Shown here in pieces: positions 1 to 8,330 of a DNA stretch of 49,637 bases. Below the pieces are notes generated by a model, which worked only from the letters and a program-made list of their open reading frames with translations, did not search any database and was not told the DNA's origin. The stretch is from an uncultured Candidatus Melainabacteria bacterium (GTDB lineage: Bacteria; Cyanobacteriota; Vampirovibrionia; Gastranaerophilales; Gastranaerophilaceae), in NCBI GenBank assembly GCA_934754505.1, contig CAKVIE010000016.1, positions 1-49,637 of the forward strand, written 5' to 3'. The position numbers and the translations under genes are program-made. Numbering within the stretch: the first letter of the stretch is position 1; every line of letters starts with the position of its first letter.

Positions 1-113
1 CATTTCGCAACCATTCGCTATGTTTTTTGCTACTTCGGGTTCGCTCGCTCTGCTCGACTCCACCCTACGCAAATCCGCTCGTAATGACGACTTCTTTTTA
101 ATGTCATTGTGAG
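1..113 (-). repeat. Dispersed REP-like repeat copy
   Basis: Read on the minus strand, this stretch has an inverted-repeat unit (78-113; CTCG-ATGAC arm and GTCAT-GAG arm) followed by GCGGATTTGCGTAGG and CCGAAGTAGCAAAAA. The same words recur near 18617-18667 and 18964-19010 in the other orientation. It is non-coding and appears to be one copy of the same dispersed family. No transposase is nearby. Confidence 0.6.
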
Positions 114-220
114 AAAAACAACAACTTTGCATCAACCTAAATTGTACAAAATAAACAGATTATTTGATTTTTTCAAGTAATTCGTTATAGATATCAATCG
201 TCACAAAACAAATCGGCAAT

Positions 221-1027
221 TTAATTTTTAATCCATTTTGTACAAAGTTCAATAAATCTTTTTTTATCTTGCAAATAAATATCTTCTGCGTGAATAGAGT
301 CGTCAAAAATGACCATTTTTTTAGGTTCTTTTGCCGTTTCAAAAAGTTTTTTAGCGTGCCAATATCTGATTGTCGGGTCTTTTTTCCCTGCGATAATCAA
401 AATCGGAGTCGGAGAAATTTTGTCAATAATATCTATCGGATTAACCTTTTCAAGCCAAATTTCCCCTGGAACAATATGCGACCAAGTTCCCCATTCAAAT
501 TTTTGAAACGTCGGGATAAATGCCTCTTTTCGCCAAACTTCATTTTCAATTTTGTCAAAAGAAACAGGCGGTGATACAAGAATTAATTTATCCGCATTTT
601 TGTTCTTATACTGCGTTATGACAGCTGTTGCACTTCCAAGCGAAAAGCCCGCCACATAAACCTTTTTATAACGCTTTTTTGCATATTTAATAACCGCATT
701 CAAATCGTCATACTCTCGGCTTGTGAACGTAAATCTGCCTGAACTTTGGCAATGCCCCCTAAAATCAAGCGAAATAACATTAAAATCTTTTGAAAAATCA
801 GCTGCCATTTCATAAAACGGTTTTGAATCCTTGCACATAAACCACCCCGGGGCAATTATCAAGACTTCATTATGCCCCGTTTTAATTTCGTTAAATGCAA
901 TATTTGTCCCATCTGATGCCGCAACGACTTTTGAAATTCCGCCATATTTAGGAATATATTTAAACCCCGAAGCCAAAAGAACGACAATTACAAAAAATAT
1001 TATGGGAATTAATAATGATTTTTTCAT
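221..1027 (-). CDS. Membrane-anchored alpha/beta hydrolase
   Basis: 268 aa. One N-terminal hydrophobic segment (residues about 3-20) is followed by an alpha/beta hydrolase domain. The nucleophile elbow GFSLG lies mid-protein, an acid candidate sits in the 'AGKKDPTIRY' strand end, and a C-terminal His in 'DDSIHAED' completes a Ser-Asp-His triad. The oxyanion region 'IIAPGWFMC' precedes it. An ATG 21 codons further upstream would lie inside the MATE gene; the start at 1027, one base after the MATE stop, is preferred because it puts the basic MKK directly before the membrane helix. The domain probably faces the periplasm or outer membrane-leaflet side. It is the last gene of the radical SAM/MATE operon, so it may process that operon's product. 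The substrate cannot be read from sequence. Confidence 0.82.
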   Translation of the reverse strand: MKKSLLIPIIFFVIVVLLASGFKYIPKYGGISKVVAASDGTNIAFNEIKTGHNEVLIIAPGWFMCKDSKPFYEMAADFSKDFNVISLDFRGHCQSSGRFTFTSREYDDLNAVIKYAKKRYKKVYVAGFSLGSATAVITQYKNKNADKLILVSPPVSFDKIENEVWRKEAFIPTFQKFEWGTWSHIVPGEIWLEKVNPIDIIDKISPTPILIIAGKKDPTIRYWHAKKLFETAKEPKKMVIFDDSIHAEDIYLQDKKRFIELCTKWIKN

Positions 1028-1028
1028 A

Positions 1029-2339
1029 TTAATACTCGATATTTTTAATTTTATGAGCAATAAAGAGGCTTTCTGAAATTGCAACAACAACCAGTGCCAC
1101 CGTCAATCCGAGCCAAAAACCTTTCAACGACATTGAGCAGCCGTAAGCAAGGTAAAAACCCAACGGAATTCCGACAAGCCAATAGCTTGATAAAGTGCAG
1201 GCTGTGACTTGTTTTGTCATTTTGAATCCCTTCAAAATTCCTCCCAAAGATATTTGTAAACCGTCTGCAATTACAAACAAGGAGAACAACGATACAATCG
1301 GCAGTGCAATTTTAATAATTTCCGCATCTTTCGTAAAAATTCCGATGAAAAAATCAGGCTTAAAATAGAAAGCAAACGAAAAAACAAACATAAACAACGT
1401 CGCAACCGTAACACCAACCTTGCCGAAATTTTTGATTTCTTGTAAATTTTTAGCACCGTTATAAAAACCGACTTTTATTGCTATTGCGGAAGAAATTGCA
1501 AACGGTACCATAAATGCCGTATCAACAAGTGTTAGCAATATGTTGTGTGTTGCAGCAAGAACACCTGCATCTCTGCCAACCGACATTGTTATCAAATTAA
1601 ATCCGAAAAATTCAAATAATAATCCGATACCGATAGGAGTTCCGACTTTTATTACATTTCTCATATAATCAAAGTTATATTCGTGTCGATTGCTTTGGTC
1701 TTTTATAATTTTCCAAGTATAAGCAACCATTGCCAAACCGCAAATTGTTCTGACAATCAACGTTGCAAGCGAAAGTCCGACAACACCTAATGCAGGTATT
1801 GGTCCAAATCCGAATACAAAAATCCAGTTTAAGACAAAATTCAACACGACCGTCGCAAGCAGAATAAAATTTGGAAAATTAACAATTTCATGTGCCTGCA
1901 AAAATTCTTTTATCGCTTGATACAAAAACATTCCAAATATCGAGAAAGATGTAATAAACATATATTCCTGTATCGGATAAATAAGTTTTTTTTCAAACCC
2001 GAAAAACGGAATGAGAAATGTTATTCCAATAAGTGCCAGCCAAGTAAAAAATGCTAAAATCTGAGAAAGTGCAATTCCCGAAATAAAAAACTTTTTCGTT
2101 TTCTGCTTTTCACCACGATAATTTGAAAGGATAATTGAAATACCTGTCAAAAACCCGAGTCCTAAAATAAAAACCGTGAAAATGATAGAATTTGCAATCG
2201 CAATGGCAGCAAGCGTATCGACACTATGCTTCGCCGCCACCAAAACATCTACGGCACCTGTTAAAACATGCCCGAGATTACCTATAATCATAGGTGTTGC
2301 GAGCAGAAAGATTTCTTTTAAATAAGGTTTACAATTCAT
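1029..2339 (-). CDS. MATE family efflux transporter
   Basis: 436 aa, 12 predicted hydrophobic segments, the usual length for NorM/DinF-type MATE antiporters. The N-terminal 'LATPMIIGNLGHVLTGAVD' matches the conserved first helix of the family, and the N- and C-halves are related bundles. These proteins export organic cations, drugs or cell-wall and natural-product intermediates using Na+ or H+ gradients. The start codon overlaps the end of the upstream radical SAM gene by 11 bp, and the hydrolase gene follows after 1 bp. Co-translation with three radical SAM enzymes suggests export of a product they make, rather than general drug efflux; this is inference. Confidence 0.88.
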   Translation of the reverse strand: MNCKPYLKEIFLLATPMIIGNLGHVLTGAVDVLVAAKHSVDTLAAIAIANSIIFTVFILGLGFLTGISIILSNYRGEKQKTKKFFISGIALSQILAFFTWLALIGITFLIPFFGFEKKLIYPIQEYMFITSFSIFGMFLYQAIKEFLQAHEIVNFPNFILLATVVLNFVLNWIFVFGFGPIPALGVVGLSLATLIVRTICGLAMVAYTWKIIKDQSNRHEYNFDYMRNVIKVGTPIGIGLLFEFFGFNLITMSVGRDAGVLAATHNILLTLVDTAFMVPFAISSAIAIKVGFYNGAKNLQEIKNFGKVGVTVATLFMFVFSFAFYFKPDFFIGIFTKDAEIIKIALPIVSLFSLFVIADGLQISLGGILKGFKMTKQVTACTLSSYWLVGIPLGFYLAYGCSMSLKGFWLGLTVALVVVAISESLFIAHKIKNIEY

Positions 2340-3369
2340 TTGTATTTAACATTCCGTACGACTCATAAGAATATTGAACAAAGTCGTAATTGGGAAAATC
2401 TTGTTCGTTATTAATAAAATATCTTGCCGAATTATAAAGAGTAACCTGCAAACCTAACTCATCAGCCTTTTTAAGAATAAAATGTAAAACATCTCTTGCA
2501 TGTTGAGGAAATGCAGCTTTTTCTCTTTGACGTTTGAACCATTCGTGTTCTATATCCATAACAATCGAACGAACACCGCAGGCTTTTGTAATTTCAAGCC
2601 ATTTTTCCGCTTCTTCAAGATTATCGTTAATATTCGGCATAAGAATAAATTTGGTGCCGACAAGCGGAATATTTTCGGGCAATTCGGCTGCCGCATATTT
2701 TCTGACATTTTCAACAACTTTATCATAAGCATTAATATTTTTGATAGACGCAAAAGTTTTTCTTGAACCTGAATCCATTGAAATAACTACATCTACAATA
2801 CCAGCCTTTATTCCCCTTGCAATCGCAGGTGAATATTTAATTCCCGATGTATGAATAATTACTTTCGGGACTTTCTTTTCAACAAGCAAATCCAACAAAT
2901 CTTCAAACTCGTCCAAAATAGTCGGTTCACCGCCTGCAAAGGTTATTTCCCCACCGGGTTTGAATAAATCTCTGTCAAACATATCTTTTATTACAGGCAA
3001 AACATTGTAATATCTCGATTTATTGAAAAATTCCTTATTGTAATCAGTAAAACAATAAATACAATTACAGTTGCAATGTGTCCAATGGTTAAAATGAATA
3101 TAATTTATATAATGCTTTTCATCGTCCCAATCCTTTTCGTATAAATTGAAACAACCTTCGCATTTAGGATTTATTTCGCCTCTTTTATTTTCGTCAACAA
3201 AAGCCTTTTTTAAATCAAAAAGTTCATCCCAATCAAGCGGTTCTCCCTTGTAATCATGCTTTACAATTAAATTTCCACCGCCGACATGGCATCTCAAACA
3301 ACACATTTCTATGTGCCCCGGTTCAAAATTTAATCCGTGTGCTATCCAATTACAACTTTTGTATCTCAT
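2329..3369 (-). CDS. Radical SAM enzyme, paralog 1 of 4
   Basis: 346 aa. Canonical radical SAM cluster ligands CxxxCxxC at C99, C103 and C106 ('CNCNCIYC'), then 'GGEPT' (SAM-binding motif), and conserved 'IHTSGIKYS' and 'VISMDSG' strands of the partial TIM barrel. The N-terminal 75 residues carry extra cysteines: C6, C23-C24, C70 and C73, with HG, GGG and DWD motifs shared by the three paralogs nearby (GGG absent in paralog 4). The start at 3369 (MRYKSC) is chosen over an ATG seven codons upstream because GGAG lies 5 nt before it and it aligns with paralog 2 (MRYRSC). No C-terminal SPASM cysteine cluster is seen. Substrate unknown. Third gene of a five-gene operon. Confidence 0.9.
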   Translation of the reverse strand: MRYKSCNWIAHGLNFEPGHIEMCCLRCHVGGGNLIVKHDYKGEPLDWDELFDLKKAFVDENKRGEINPKCEGCFNLYEKDWDDEKHYINYIHFNHWTHCNCNCIYCFTDYNKEFFNKSRYYNVLPVIKDMFDRDLFKPGGEITFAGGEPTILDEFEDLLDLLVEKKVPKVIIHTSGIKYSPAIARGIKAGIVDVVISMDSGSRKTFASIKNINAYDKVVENVRKYAAAELPENIPLVGTKFILMPNINDNLEEAEKWLEITKACGVRSIVMDIEHEWFKRQREKAAFPQHARDVLHFILKKADELGLQVTLYNSARYFINNEQDFPNYDFVQYSYESYGMLNTNEL

Positions 3370-3408
3370 GTGTGTTCTCCAAAATTCCATTACTAAAAGG
3401 CTCTATCC

Positions 3409-4404
3409 CTATTCAACATTGTCTGTATGTTCGAGATTTTGTCTTTCGTGTTCTTTTCGCTCTGCAAGCATGTGTGCTGCTCTTTCATATTCTCCGTATA
3501 TCAAGCCCATATCACTCGCTCTTTGCTTCGTATAATCAAACAAATCATAAATGTATTGCGGAACATGGTCTCGTCTTGAATAGAACCATTGCGATTCGAT
3601 TTCCTGTATTACATAACCGATATTACAAGCTACGCATTTATCCAGCCAAGCATTAATTTCTTCTTTAGTATCATTAACCCCAGGAATAACTATGTATTTC
3701 GCCTTTACAAGCTCCCTGTTTTGCTGGATTTTGGCATAATTAGTAAGGTTGCCCCAAACTCTGTCATAAGTTTTGACTTCCTTAATACGGGCATGCATTT
3801 CCTCTGTTCCGGAATCAACAGAAACAATCAAATCAACCTTTCCTCGCTTCAAGCCTTCTTCAATTACCTTTGAATAATCAATACAGCCTGTGTGGATACG
3901 AACAAAATAATCATAATCAAGGAAAATTTGCAAACATTCTTCAAACTCTTTCAAAAGGCAAACTTCACCGCCACCGAAACTTGCATCTCCGCCTCTCATA
4001 AGAAGATCTTTTGCAACCATATCTTTTAATATCGGCAAAAAGTCATATGTTTTTTTCGTATTATAAATATCTTTTTTATTATGTGTATGGCAATAAATAC
4101 AATTACAATTACAATATGTCCAATAATCAAGATTAAAAAAGTTGAATTTGTCTGATTCTTCCCAATCCTGTTCCTCAAGGTAAATACAACCTTCGCATTT
4201 GTGGTAAGTTCCACCCGATTTGTGCAAGTCTTTTATTTCTTTTTTTGCAGCGAAAAACGCATCCCAATCAATAGGACCGCCTGTATAATTTTCAATTATT
4301 TTTGTGTCGCCACCACCTTTTGCACTGTATTGGCAACATATTTTTATTGAATCTCTATCGAAATTTATACCATGTTCGATTTTTGTACAACTTCTATATC
4401 TCAA
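3409..4404 (-). CDS. Radical SAM enzyme, paralog 2 of 4
   Basis: 331 aa. 'CNCNCIYC' supplies the three [4Fe-4S] ligands and 'GGGEVCL' replaces the usual GGEPT. The N-terminal cysteine set (SC, ICC, CEGC) and 'DWDAFF' match the neighbours. The start is TTG (4402-4404), overlapping the TGA stop of paralog 3 (4401-4403); a strong GAGGAG about 9 nt upstream supports it. This arrangement implies translational coupling. The C-terminal third keeps the family pattern IExxW, PQ, and AxxxGL. Relative to paralogs 1 and 3, the SAM-binding 'GEP' is changed to 'GEV', so its activity may differ. Confidence 0.9.
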   Translation of the reverse strand: MRYRSCTKIEHGINFDRDSIKICCQYSAKGGGDTKIIENYTGGPIDWDAFFAAKKEIKDLHKSGGTYHKCEGCIYLEEQDWEESDKFNFFNLDYWTYCNCNCIYCHTHNKKDIYNTKKTYDFLPILKDMVAKDLLMRGGDASFGGGEVCLLKEFEECLQIFLDYDYFVRIHTGCIDYSKVIEEGLKRGKVDLIVSVDSGTEEMHARIKEVKTYDRVWGNLTNYAKIQQNRELVKAKYIVIPGVNDTKEEINAWLDKCVACNIGYVIQEIESQWFYSRRDHVPQYIYDLFDYTKQRASDMGLIYGEYERAAHMLAERKEHERQNLEHTDNVE

Positions 4405-5423
4405 TGTCCGAATTCTCCTCTGTGAATATTCATATCATTCGCTCTGTCATATAATTCGCAGCGAATCATTCCCAATTCTTTTGCACGATTTACACCATAG
4501 TCCAGCAAGTCATAAATATGCTGCGGTACATTTGCCTTGTTATTAATATACCAACCGCCCTCTACATCAAGAACTATCCAATGAACTCCGGCATCTACCG
4601 TTAATTGAAACCACTTTTCAAGTTCTTCAATCGTATCATTTATCCCGGGGATAATAATAAATTTAGTTCTTGCCAAACCTTTGTTTTCCGTTTGAGCAGC
4701 TGCATATTTTCTGATATTTTCCCAAACTTTATCAAAAGCATTCACGTTTTTGATTTTTAAATATGTTTCGGGCGTACCGGAATCAGGCGATACAACTACG
4801 TTTAACTTACCTTCTGCAATACCTCTTGCCATAGCAGGCGAATATTTTATACCCGAAGAATGGACTCTGATATTATCCATTCCGTAATCAATAAGCAGGT
4901 TTACCATAGGTTCAAATTCGTCAAGAACTGCGGGTTCTCCACCTCCAAAACCGACTTCTCCCCCGGGGCGGAGCTGTTTTCTTCTTGCTAATTCTTTAAT
5001 TTGTTCATAAATACTGTAATTAGGACGTTTAGCAAATTCTGCAAAATCTTCTGACGTAAAACAATAATTACATTTGCAATTACATCTTGTCCAATGATTG
5101 AACACCATATAATCTATATAATCTTCATCGTCCCAGACCTTTTCTTTCAAGAAAAAGCAGCCTTTGCATCTTTCAAGAGTGATACCTTGTTTATTAAGCT
5201 CCCTCATTTTACGTTTTTCTTCAAAAAACTTATCCCAATCGATAGTTTCTCCGTAATAATTCGGGATTAGAACCTGTCTGCCTCCGCCTTCGTGAGTATT
5301 GAAACAACACATTTTTATATCCATATAATCAGCATTAAAGCCGTGTTGGATATATTCGCAGCTTAAATATTTTTTATTTTTTTTATTTTTATTAAATAGT
5401 TCTTTTATTTTTTCGAAATTCAT
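4401..5423 (-). CDS. Radical SAM enzyme, paralog 3 of 4 (first gene of operon)
   Basis: 340 aa. 'CNCKCNYC' (CxxxCxxC) and 'GGGEPAVL' define the radical SAM core. It has about 20 extra lysine-rich residues at the N terminus before the shared 'YLSCEYIQHG' block, then 'MCC', 'GGG', 'DWDKFF' and 'CKGC'. 'VVSPDSGTPET' and 'KFIIIPGINDT' are shared with the other paralogs. ATG at 5423 is preceded by GAGG. It is first in a minus-strand operon with two more paralogs, a MATE exporter and a hydrolase. The pathway is not recognisable from known radical SAM families; the shared N-terminal cysteine block is the distinguishing mark. Confidence 0.9.
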   Translation of the reverse strand: MNFEKIKELFNKNKKNKKYLSCEYIQHGFNADYMDIKMCCFNTHEGGGRQVLIPNYYGETIDWDKFFEEKRKMRELNKQGITLERCKGCFFLKEKVWDDEDYIDYMVFNHWTRCNCKCNYCFTSEDFAEFAKRPNYSIYEQIKELARRKQLRPGGEVGFGGGEPAVLDEFEPMVNLLIDYGMDNIRVHSSGIKYSPAMARGIAEGKLNVVVSPDSGTPETYLKIKNVNAFDKVWENIRKYAAAQTENKGLARTKFIIIPGINDTIEELEKWFQLTVDAGVHWIVLDVEGGWYINNKANVPQHIYDLLDYGVNRAKELGMIRCELYDRANDMNIHRGEFGH

Positions 5424-5546
5424 GACCGCCTCATAAACATTATTTATGATAATACGTCAATGCTCTTTTTTCAAGAATATTTTCGATTTGAAACCTTTTG
5501 TTTACAAGATTTAACTTAACAATTGATAACATAAGCGAAAGCAATT

Positions 5547-5574
5547 TTGTCATAAGTATTTTTTAAAGTACAAT
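5547..5574 (+). promoter_or_regulatory. Putative nadA promoter
   Basis: TTGTCA at 5547-5552 and TACAAT at 5569-5574, with a 16 bp spacer, in front of nadA. A start site would fall just upstream of the AAGGAG ribosome site. No NiaR or NadQ/R operator was recognised. Confidence 0.45.
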
Positions 5575-5596
5575 AAGATTGAACAAGGAGCAAACT

Positions 5597-6514
5597 ATGA
5601 GAAACATAAAACAGCTTGCAGAAGAAATTAATAAATTAAAAAAAGAAAAAAACGCAGTAATATTAGGGCATTGTTACCAGAATTTGGAAATTGACGAAGT
5701 TGCCGATTATGTCGGAGATTCATTGCAATTAAGCCGATTAGCGGCACAAACCGATGCTGATATTATTGTTTTTGCAGGTGTTTATTTTATGGCAGAAACC
5801 GCAAAAATTTTGTCACCGAATAAAAAAGTTTTACTTCCTCGATTAGATGCAGGCTGCCGAATGGCTGATATGGTGGATTTAGAACAAATGAGAGAATTTA
5901 AAGCTAAAAACCCTGATATTCCCGTTGTTTGTTATGTAAATTCTTCCGCAGAAGTAAAAGCTGAAACAGATATTTGCTGCACAAGTGCAAATGCCGTTCA
6001 CGTAGTAAAGTCATTAAATGTTCCGAAAATTTTATTTGCTCCTGATAAATATCTCGGAAGCTATGTTGCAAGCCAATTAAAAGATGTTGAAGTTATCACA
6101 TACCCCGGATACTGCCCGACACACCTTAACATTTTGGTAGAAGATGTTGAAAAAATGAAAGCCGAACACCCCGAAGCGAAAGTTCTTGTTCATCCTGAAT
6201 GCCACAAAGCGGTTGCCGATATGGGTGATTATGTCGGTTCGACAACAGGTATTATGAAATATGCTAAAGAATCTGATGCAAAAGAATTCATCATCGTAAC
6301 GGAAAAAGGTGTTGTTGACAGACTTGCAAGAGATTGCAAAGATAAAAAATTCTATTTGGTATCAAAAAAAGCTGTTTGTCCGAATATGAAAATGAACACA
6401 TTAGATGATATTTTACACGTTCTTAAAACAGAAGAAAATGAAATAATTGTTGACAAAGAAACAGCAGAAAAAGCAAGACAAGCAATTGAAAGAATGGTAG
6501 CTATTAACGGGTAG
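5597..6514 (+). CDS. nadA: Quinolinate synthase NadA
   Basis: 305 aa. NadA condenses iminoaspartate with dihydroxyacetone phosphate to quinolinate in NAD biosynthesis, using a [4Fe-4S] cluster. The three cluster cysteines appear in 'DAGCRMADM', 'HPECHKAV' and 'AVCPNMKMNTL', the usual positions for the family; 'ILGHCYQNLEIDEVAD' and 'GDSLQLSR' are typical N-terminal blocks. The ATG at 5597 has AAGGAG 6 nt upstream; an in-frame TTG at 5579 would place that ribosome site inside the gene, so it is rejected. nadB and nadC, usual neighbours, are absent here. The 3' end overlaps the convergent paralog-4 radical SAM gene by 11 bp. Confidence 0.96.
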   Translation: MRNIKQLAEEINKLKKEKNAVILGHCYQNLEIDEVADYVGDSLQLSRLAAQTDADIIVFAGVYFMAETAKILSPNKKVLLPRLDAGCRMADMVDLEQMREFKAKNPDIPVVCYVNSSAEVKAETDICCTSANAVHVVKSLNVPKILFAPDKYLGSYVASQLKDVEVITYPGYCPTHLNILVEDVEKMKAEHPEAKVLVHPECHKAVADMGDYVGSTTGIMKYAKESDAKEFIIVTEKGVVDRLARDCKDKKFYLVSKKAVCPNMKMNTLDDILHVLKTEENEIIVDKETAEKARQAIERMVAING

Positions 6515-7547
6515 AGTTGTAATTAATGTTTTTACAGGAATACTCTTCCCTTAATGTATCATATTTTGCTTTGAAATTTTCATCGATGACAAAATGTTCG
6601 TGCTTTCTTTTCTTGTTTAAATAAATTACACTGTCGTAAAAATCAAAATCAATATTTCTTTTGTTTGCTTGATGTATTATATAATCAAGCAACATAGTAG
6701 CTTGCGGAATATTGTAATTATTTTTTGTACAACATTGGCTCTCAATATCCAAAATTATATAATGAGCATTTATTTCTTGAATTTTATCCAAAAATGCATC
6801 AACTTCTTCAATAGTGTCATTTATTCCCGGAATTATAATGAATTTAACTCTAACATTATCGGGTGTTTTTTGCACAGTTGCATATTTACGCAAATTTTCC
6901 CAAACTAAATCATACGCCTCGACTCGTTTAATTTTTTCATAAGTTTCCTTTATTGCAGAATCAGGAGAAACAATGATTTGTAATAAATTCTCCTTTAAAC
7001 CTTTTTCAATGGATTTTGAATATTTTATCCCCGAAGAATGAATTCTCATTTTATGTTTATCAATATAAACCATGAGTAAATCCAAAAGTTCTTCAAATTC
7101 GGGAAGAAGTGTCGGTTCACCGCCTTGAAAAGTAAATTCCCCTGTTCCTCTGATATACTTGCCATCTTTGTATTCAATCAAACTTTTTATCAAAGGCAAA
7201 ACATTAAAATATCTGTCACCGCCGTTATATATAGATGAACAGTATATGCATTTGGAATTACATCTGTTCCAATGGTTAAAATTTATAAATGAGATATAGC
7301 TATCATCATTGTCAAAATTAAAATCATCTTCCAAAGCTCGGCAGCCTTTACAAGATTTTTCTTCCGTTTTTTTTAAATTTCTCAAAACTCTTTTTAAAGC
7401 AAAAAGTTTGTCCCAATCGACAAGATTATTTTCATCTAAATCCATAACAAACGGACTGCCGTTGAAATTAGTATCTCTTAATAAACAACAATCGTTTATA
7501 TATCTTTTTTCTATCGATATTCCATGAGAAAGCCAGTAGCAATCCAT
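6504..7547 (-). CDS. Radical SAM enzyme, paralog 4 of 4
   Basis: 347 aa. 'CNSKCIYC' is the CxxxCxxC cluster site, followed by 'GGEPTLLPEFEELL'. The N-terminal block is shared with the other three but more diverged: it starts 'MDCYWLSHG', has 'DCC', lacks the GGG motif, and keeps 'DWDKLFALK' and 'CKGC'. Later 'HSSGIKYSKSIEKGL' and 'KFIIIPGINDT' match the group. It lies downstream of yidD by 59 bp on the same strand, with its own GGGG ribosome site, and is separated from the other three by the opposing nadA. Same unknown chemistry; it may act on a different substrate. Confidence 0.88.
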   Translation of the reverse strand: MDCYWLSHGISIEKRYINDCCLLRDTNFNGSPFVMDLDENNLVDWDKLFALKRVLRNLKKTEEKSCKGCRALEDDFNFDNDDSYISFINFNHWNRCNSKCIYCSSIYNGGDRYFNVLPLIKSLIEYKDGKYIRGTGEFTFQGGEPTLLPEFEELLDLLMVYIDKHKMRIHSSGIKYSKSIEKGLKENLLQIIVSPDSAIKETYEKIKRVEAYDLVWENLRKYATVQKTPDNVRVKFIIIPGINDTIEEVDAFLDKIQEINAHYIILDIESQCCTKNNYNIPQATMLLDYIIHQANKRNIDFDFYDSVIYLNKKRKHEHFVIDENFKAKYDTLREEYSCKNINYNSTR

Positions 7548-7606
7548 TTTTTACCCCGCTTTAAAATTTTAGAAATATAATAATCCATTTTTAATCAAAA
7601 AACAAC

Positions 7607-7816
7607 TTATGGAACAGGGTCATATCCGCCTTTATTCAACGGGTGACATCTGCAAATTCTTTTTATTCCGAGCCAACCCCCCTTGAAAAAGCCGTATTTT
7701 TCAATAGCCTGCCGTGTATATTCCGAACACGTCGGGTAAAATCTGCACGTTTTTGGTGTGTATTTTGAAAAAAATTGATATATTTTGATTAAAAACAACG
7801 CAAATCTTTTCAACAT
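7607..7816 (-). CDS. yidD: YidD-type membrane protein insertion efficiency factor
   Basis: 69 aa, the normal size. Contains the family signature 'CRFYPTCSEYTRQAI' and 'CRCHPLNKGGYDPVP', after an amphipathic N-terminal helix that attaches it to the inner membrane. YidD assists YidC-mediated membrane protein insertion. The usual rnpA-yidD-yidC context is missing; here it is 5 bp behind a secreted-protein gene, so it is probably transcribed with the two exported proteins upstream. Confidence 0.95.
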   Translation of the reverse strand: MLKRFALFLIKIYQFFSKYTPKTCRFYPTCSEYTRQAIEKYGFFKGGWLGIKRICRCHPLNKGGYDPVP

Positions 7817-7821
7817 ATAAA

Positions 7822-8325
7822 TTAAATATCTTTCGGAATGTAATAAACTTCAAAAATTTCATTCGGCAATATTTTAGCCTGACCGCCTTTTACCGCAAAA
7901 AGTAACGGATACAAAAATCTTACCCATGCAGAACGATTAGCTCCGACTTTCAAAATTTGTCCGTTTATCTTCACACTCGGCATATATTCGATTTTGAAAT
8001 TACCAACGATTAAATTTGCAGGTATTCCCGACTTTTCACATTGAGAAATTGTTTCAACCGTACCAAATACTCGACTTCCTGCGGGTAAAACTTTTTTATG
8101 CGTTAAAACAACATCTTCCGTCGTTGTGAAAACAAGCTTCTTCCCCTCAAAAATATTGCTTTTTGTCGATACTTCCGAAAGAATTTTAAGCTTCATCGGA
8201 ATTCTGTTTAAAGCCTCAAAATCATCAACGTTCTTTGACGAATTCAAAGCTGCAGCATTTGCCGAATTTACATTCAAAACCGTTACTGTCAATAAACATA
8301 AAATTAAACTTGTAATATATTTCAT
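7822..8325 (-). CDS. Exported protein of unknown function
   Basis: 167 aa. A Sec signal peptide (basic MKY, hydrophobic core, cleavage near 'NANA-A') precedes a mostly beta-predicted region. 'HKKVLPAGSRVFGTV' resembles beta-barrel segments of VirB10/TrbI-like proteins, but this is too short for a call. No catalytic motif is visible. It sits between a degenerate M48-like exported protein and yidD, with 5 bp on each side, so the three are probably one transcript. Confidence 0.75.
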   Translation of the reverse strand: MKYITSLILCLLTVTVLNVNSANAAALNSSKNVDDFEALNRIPMKLKILSEVSTKSNIFEGKKLVFTTTEDVVLTHKKVLPAGSRVFGTVETISQCEKSGIPANLIVGNFKIEYMPSVKINGQILKVGANRSAWVRFLYPLLFAVKGGQAKILPNEIFEVYYIPKDI

Positions 8326-8330
8326 AAATT

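Noticed and set aside
160..342. 60-codon frame downstream of the hydrolase gene
   Set aside because: It overlaps the hydrolase 3' end in another frame, and no ribosome site or family resemblance is seen.
5424..5596. Possible small precursor peptide gene for the radical SAM operon
   Set aside because: The intergenic space holds promoters for two divergent genes and no short frame with a ribosome site and a plausible leader/core peptide; the 39 bp gap at 3370-3408 is too short.
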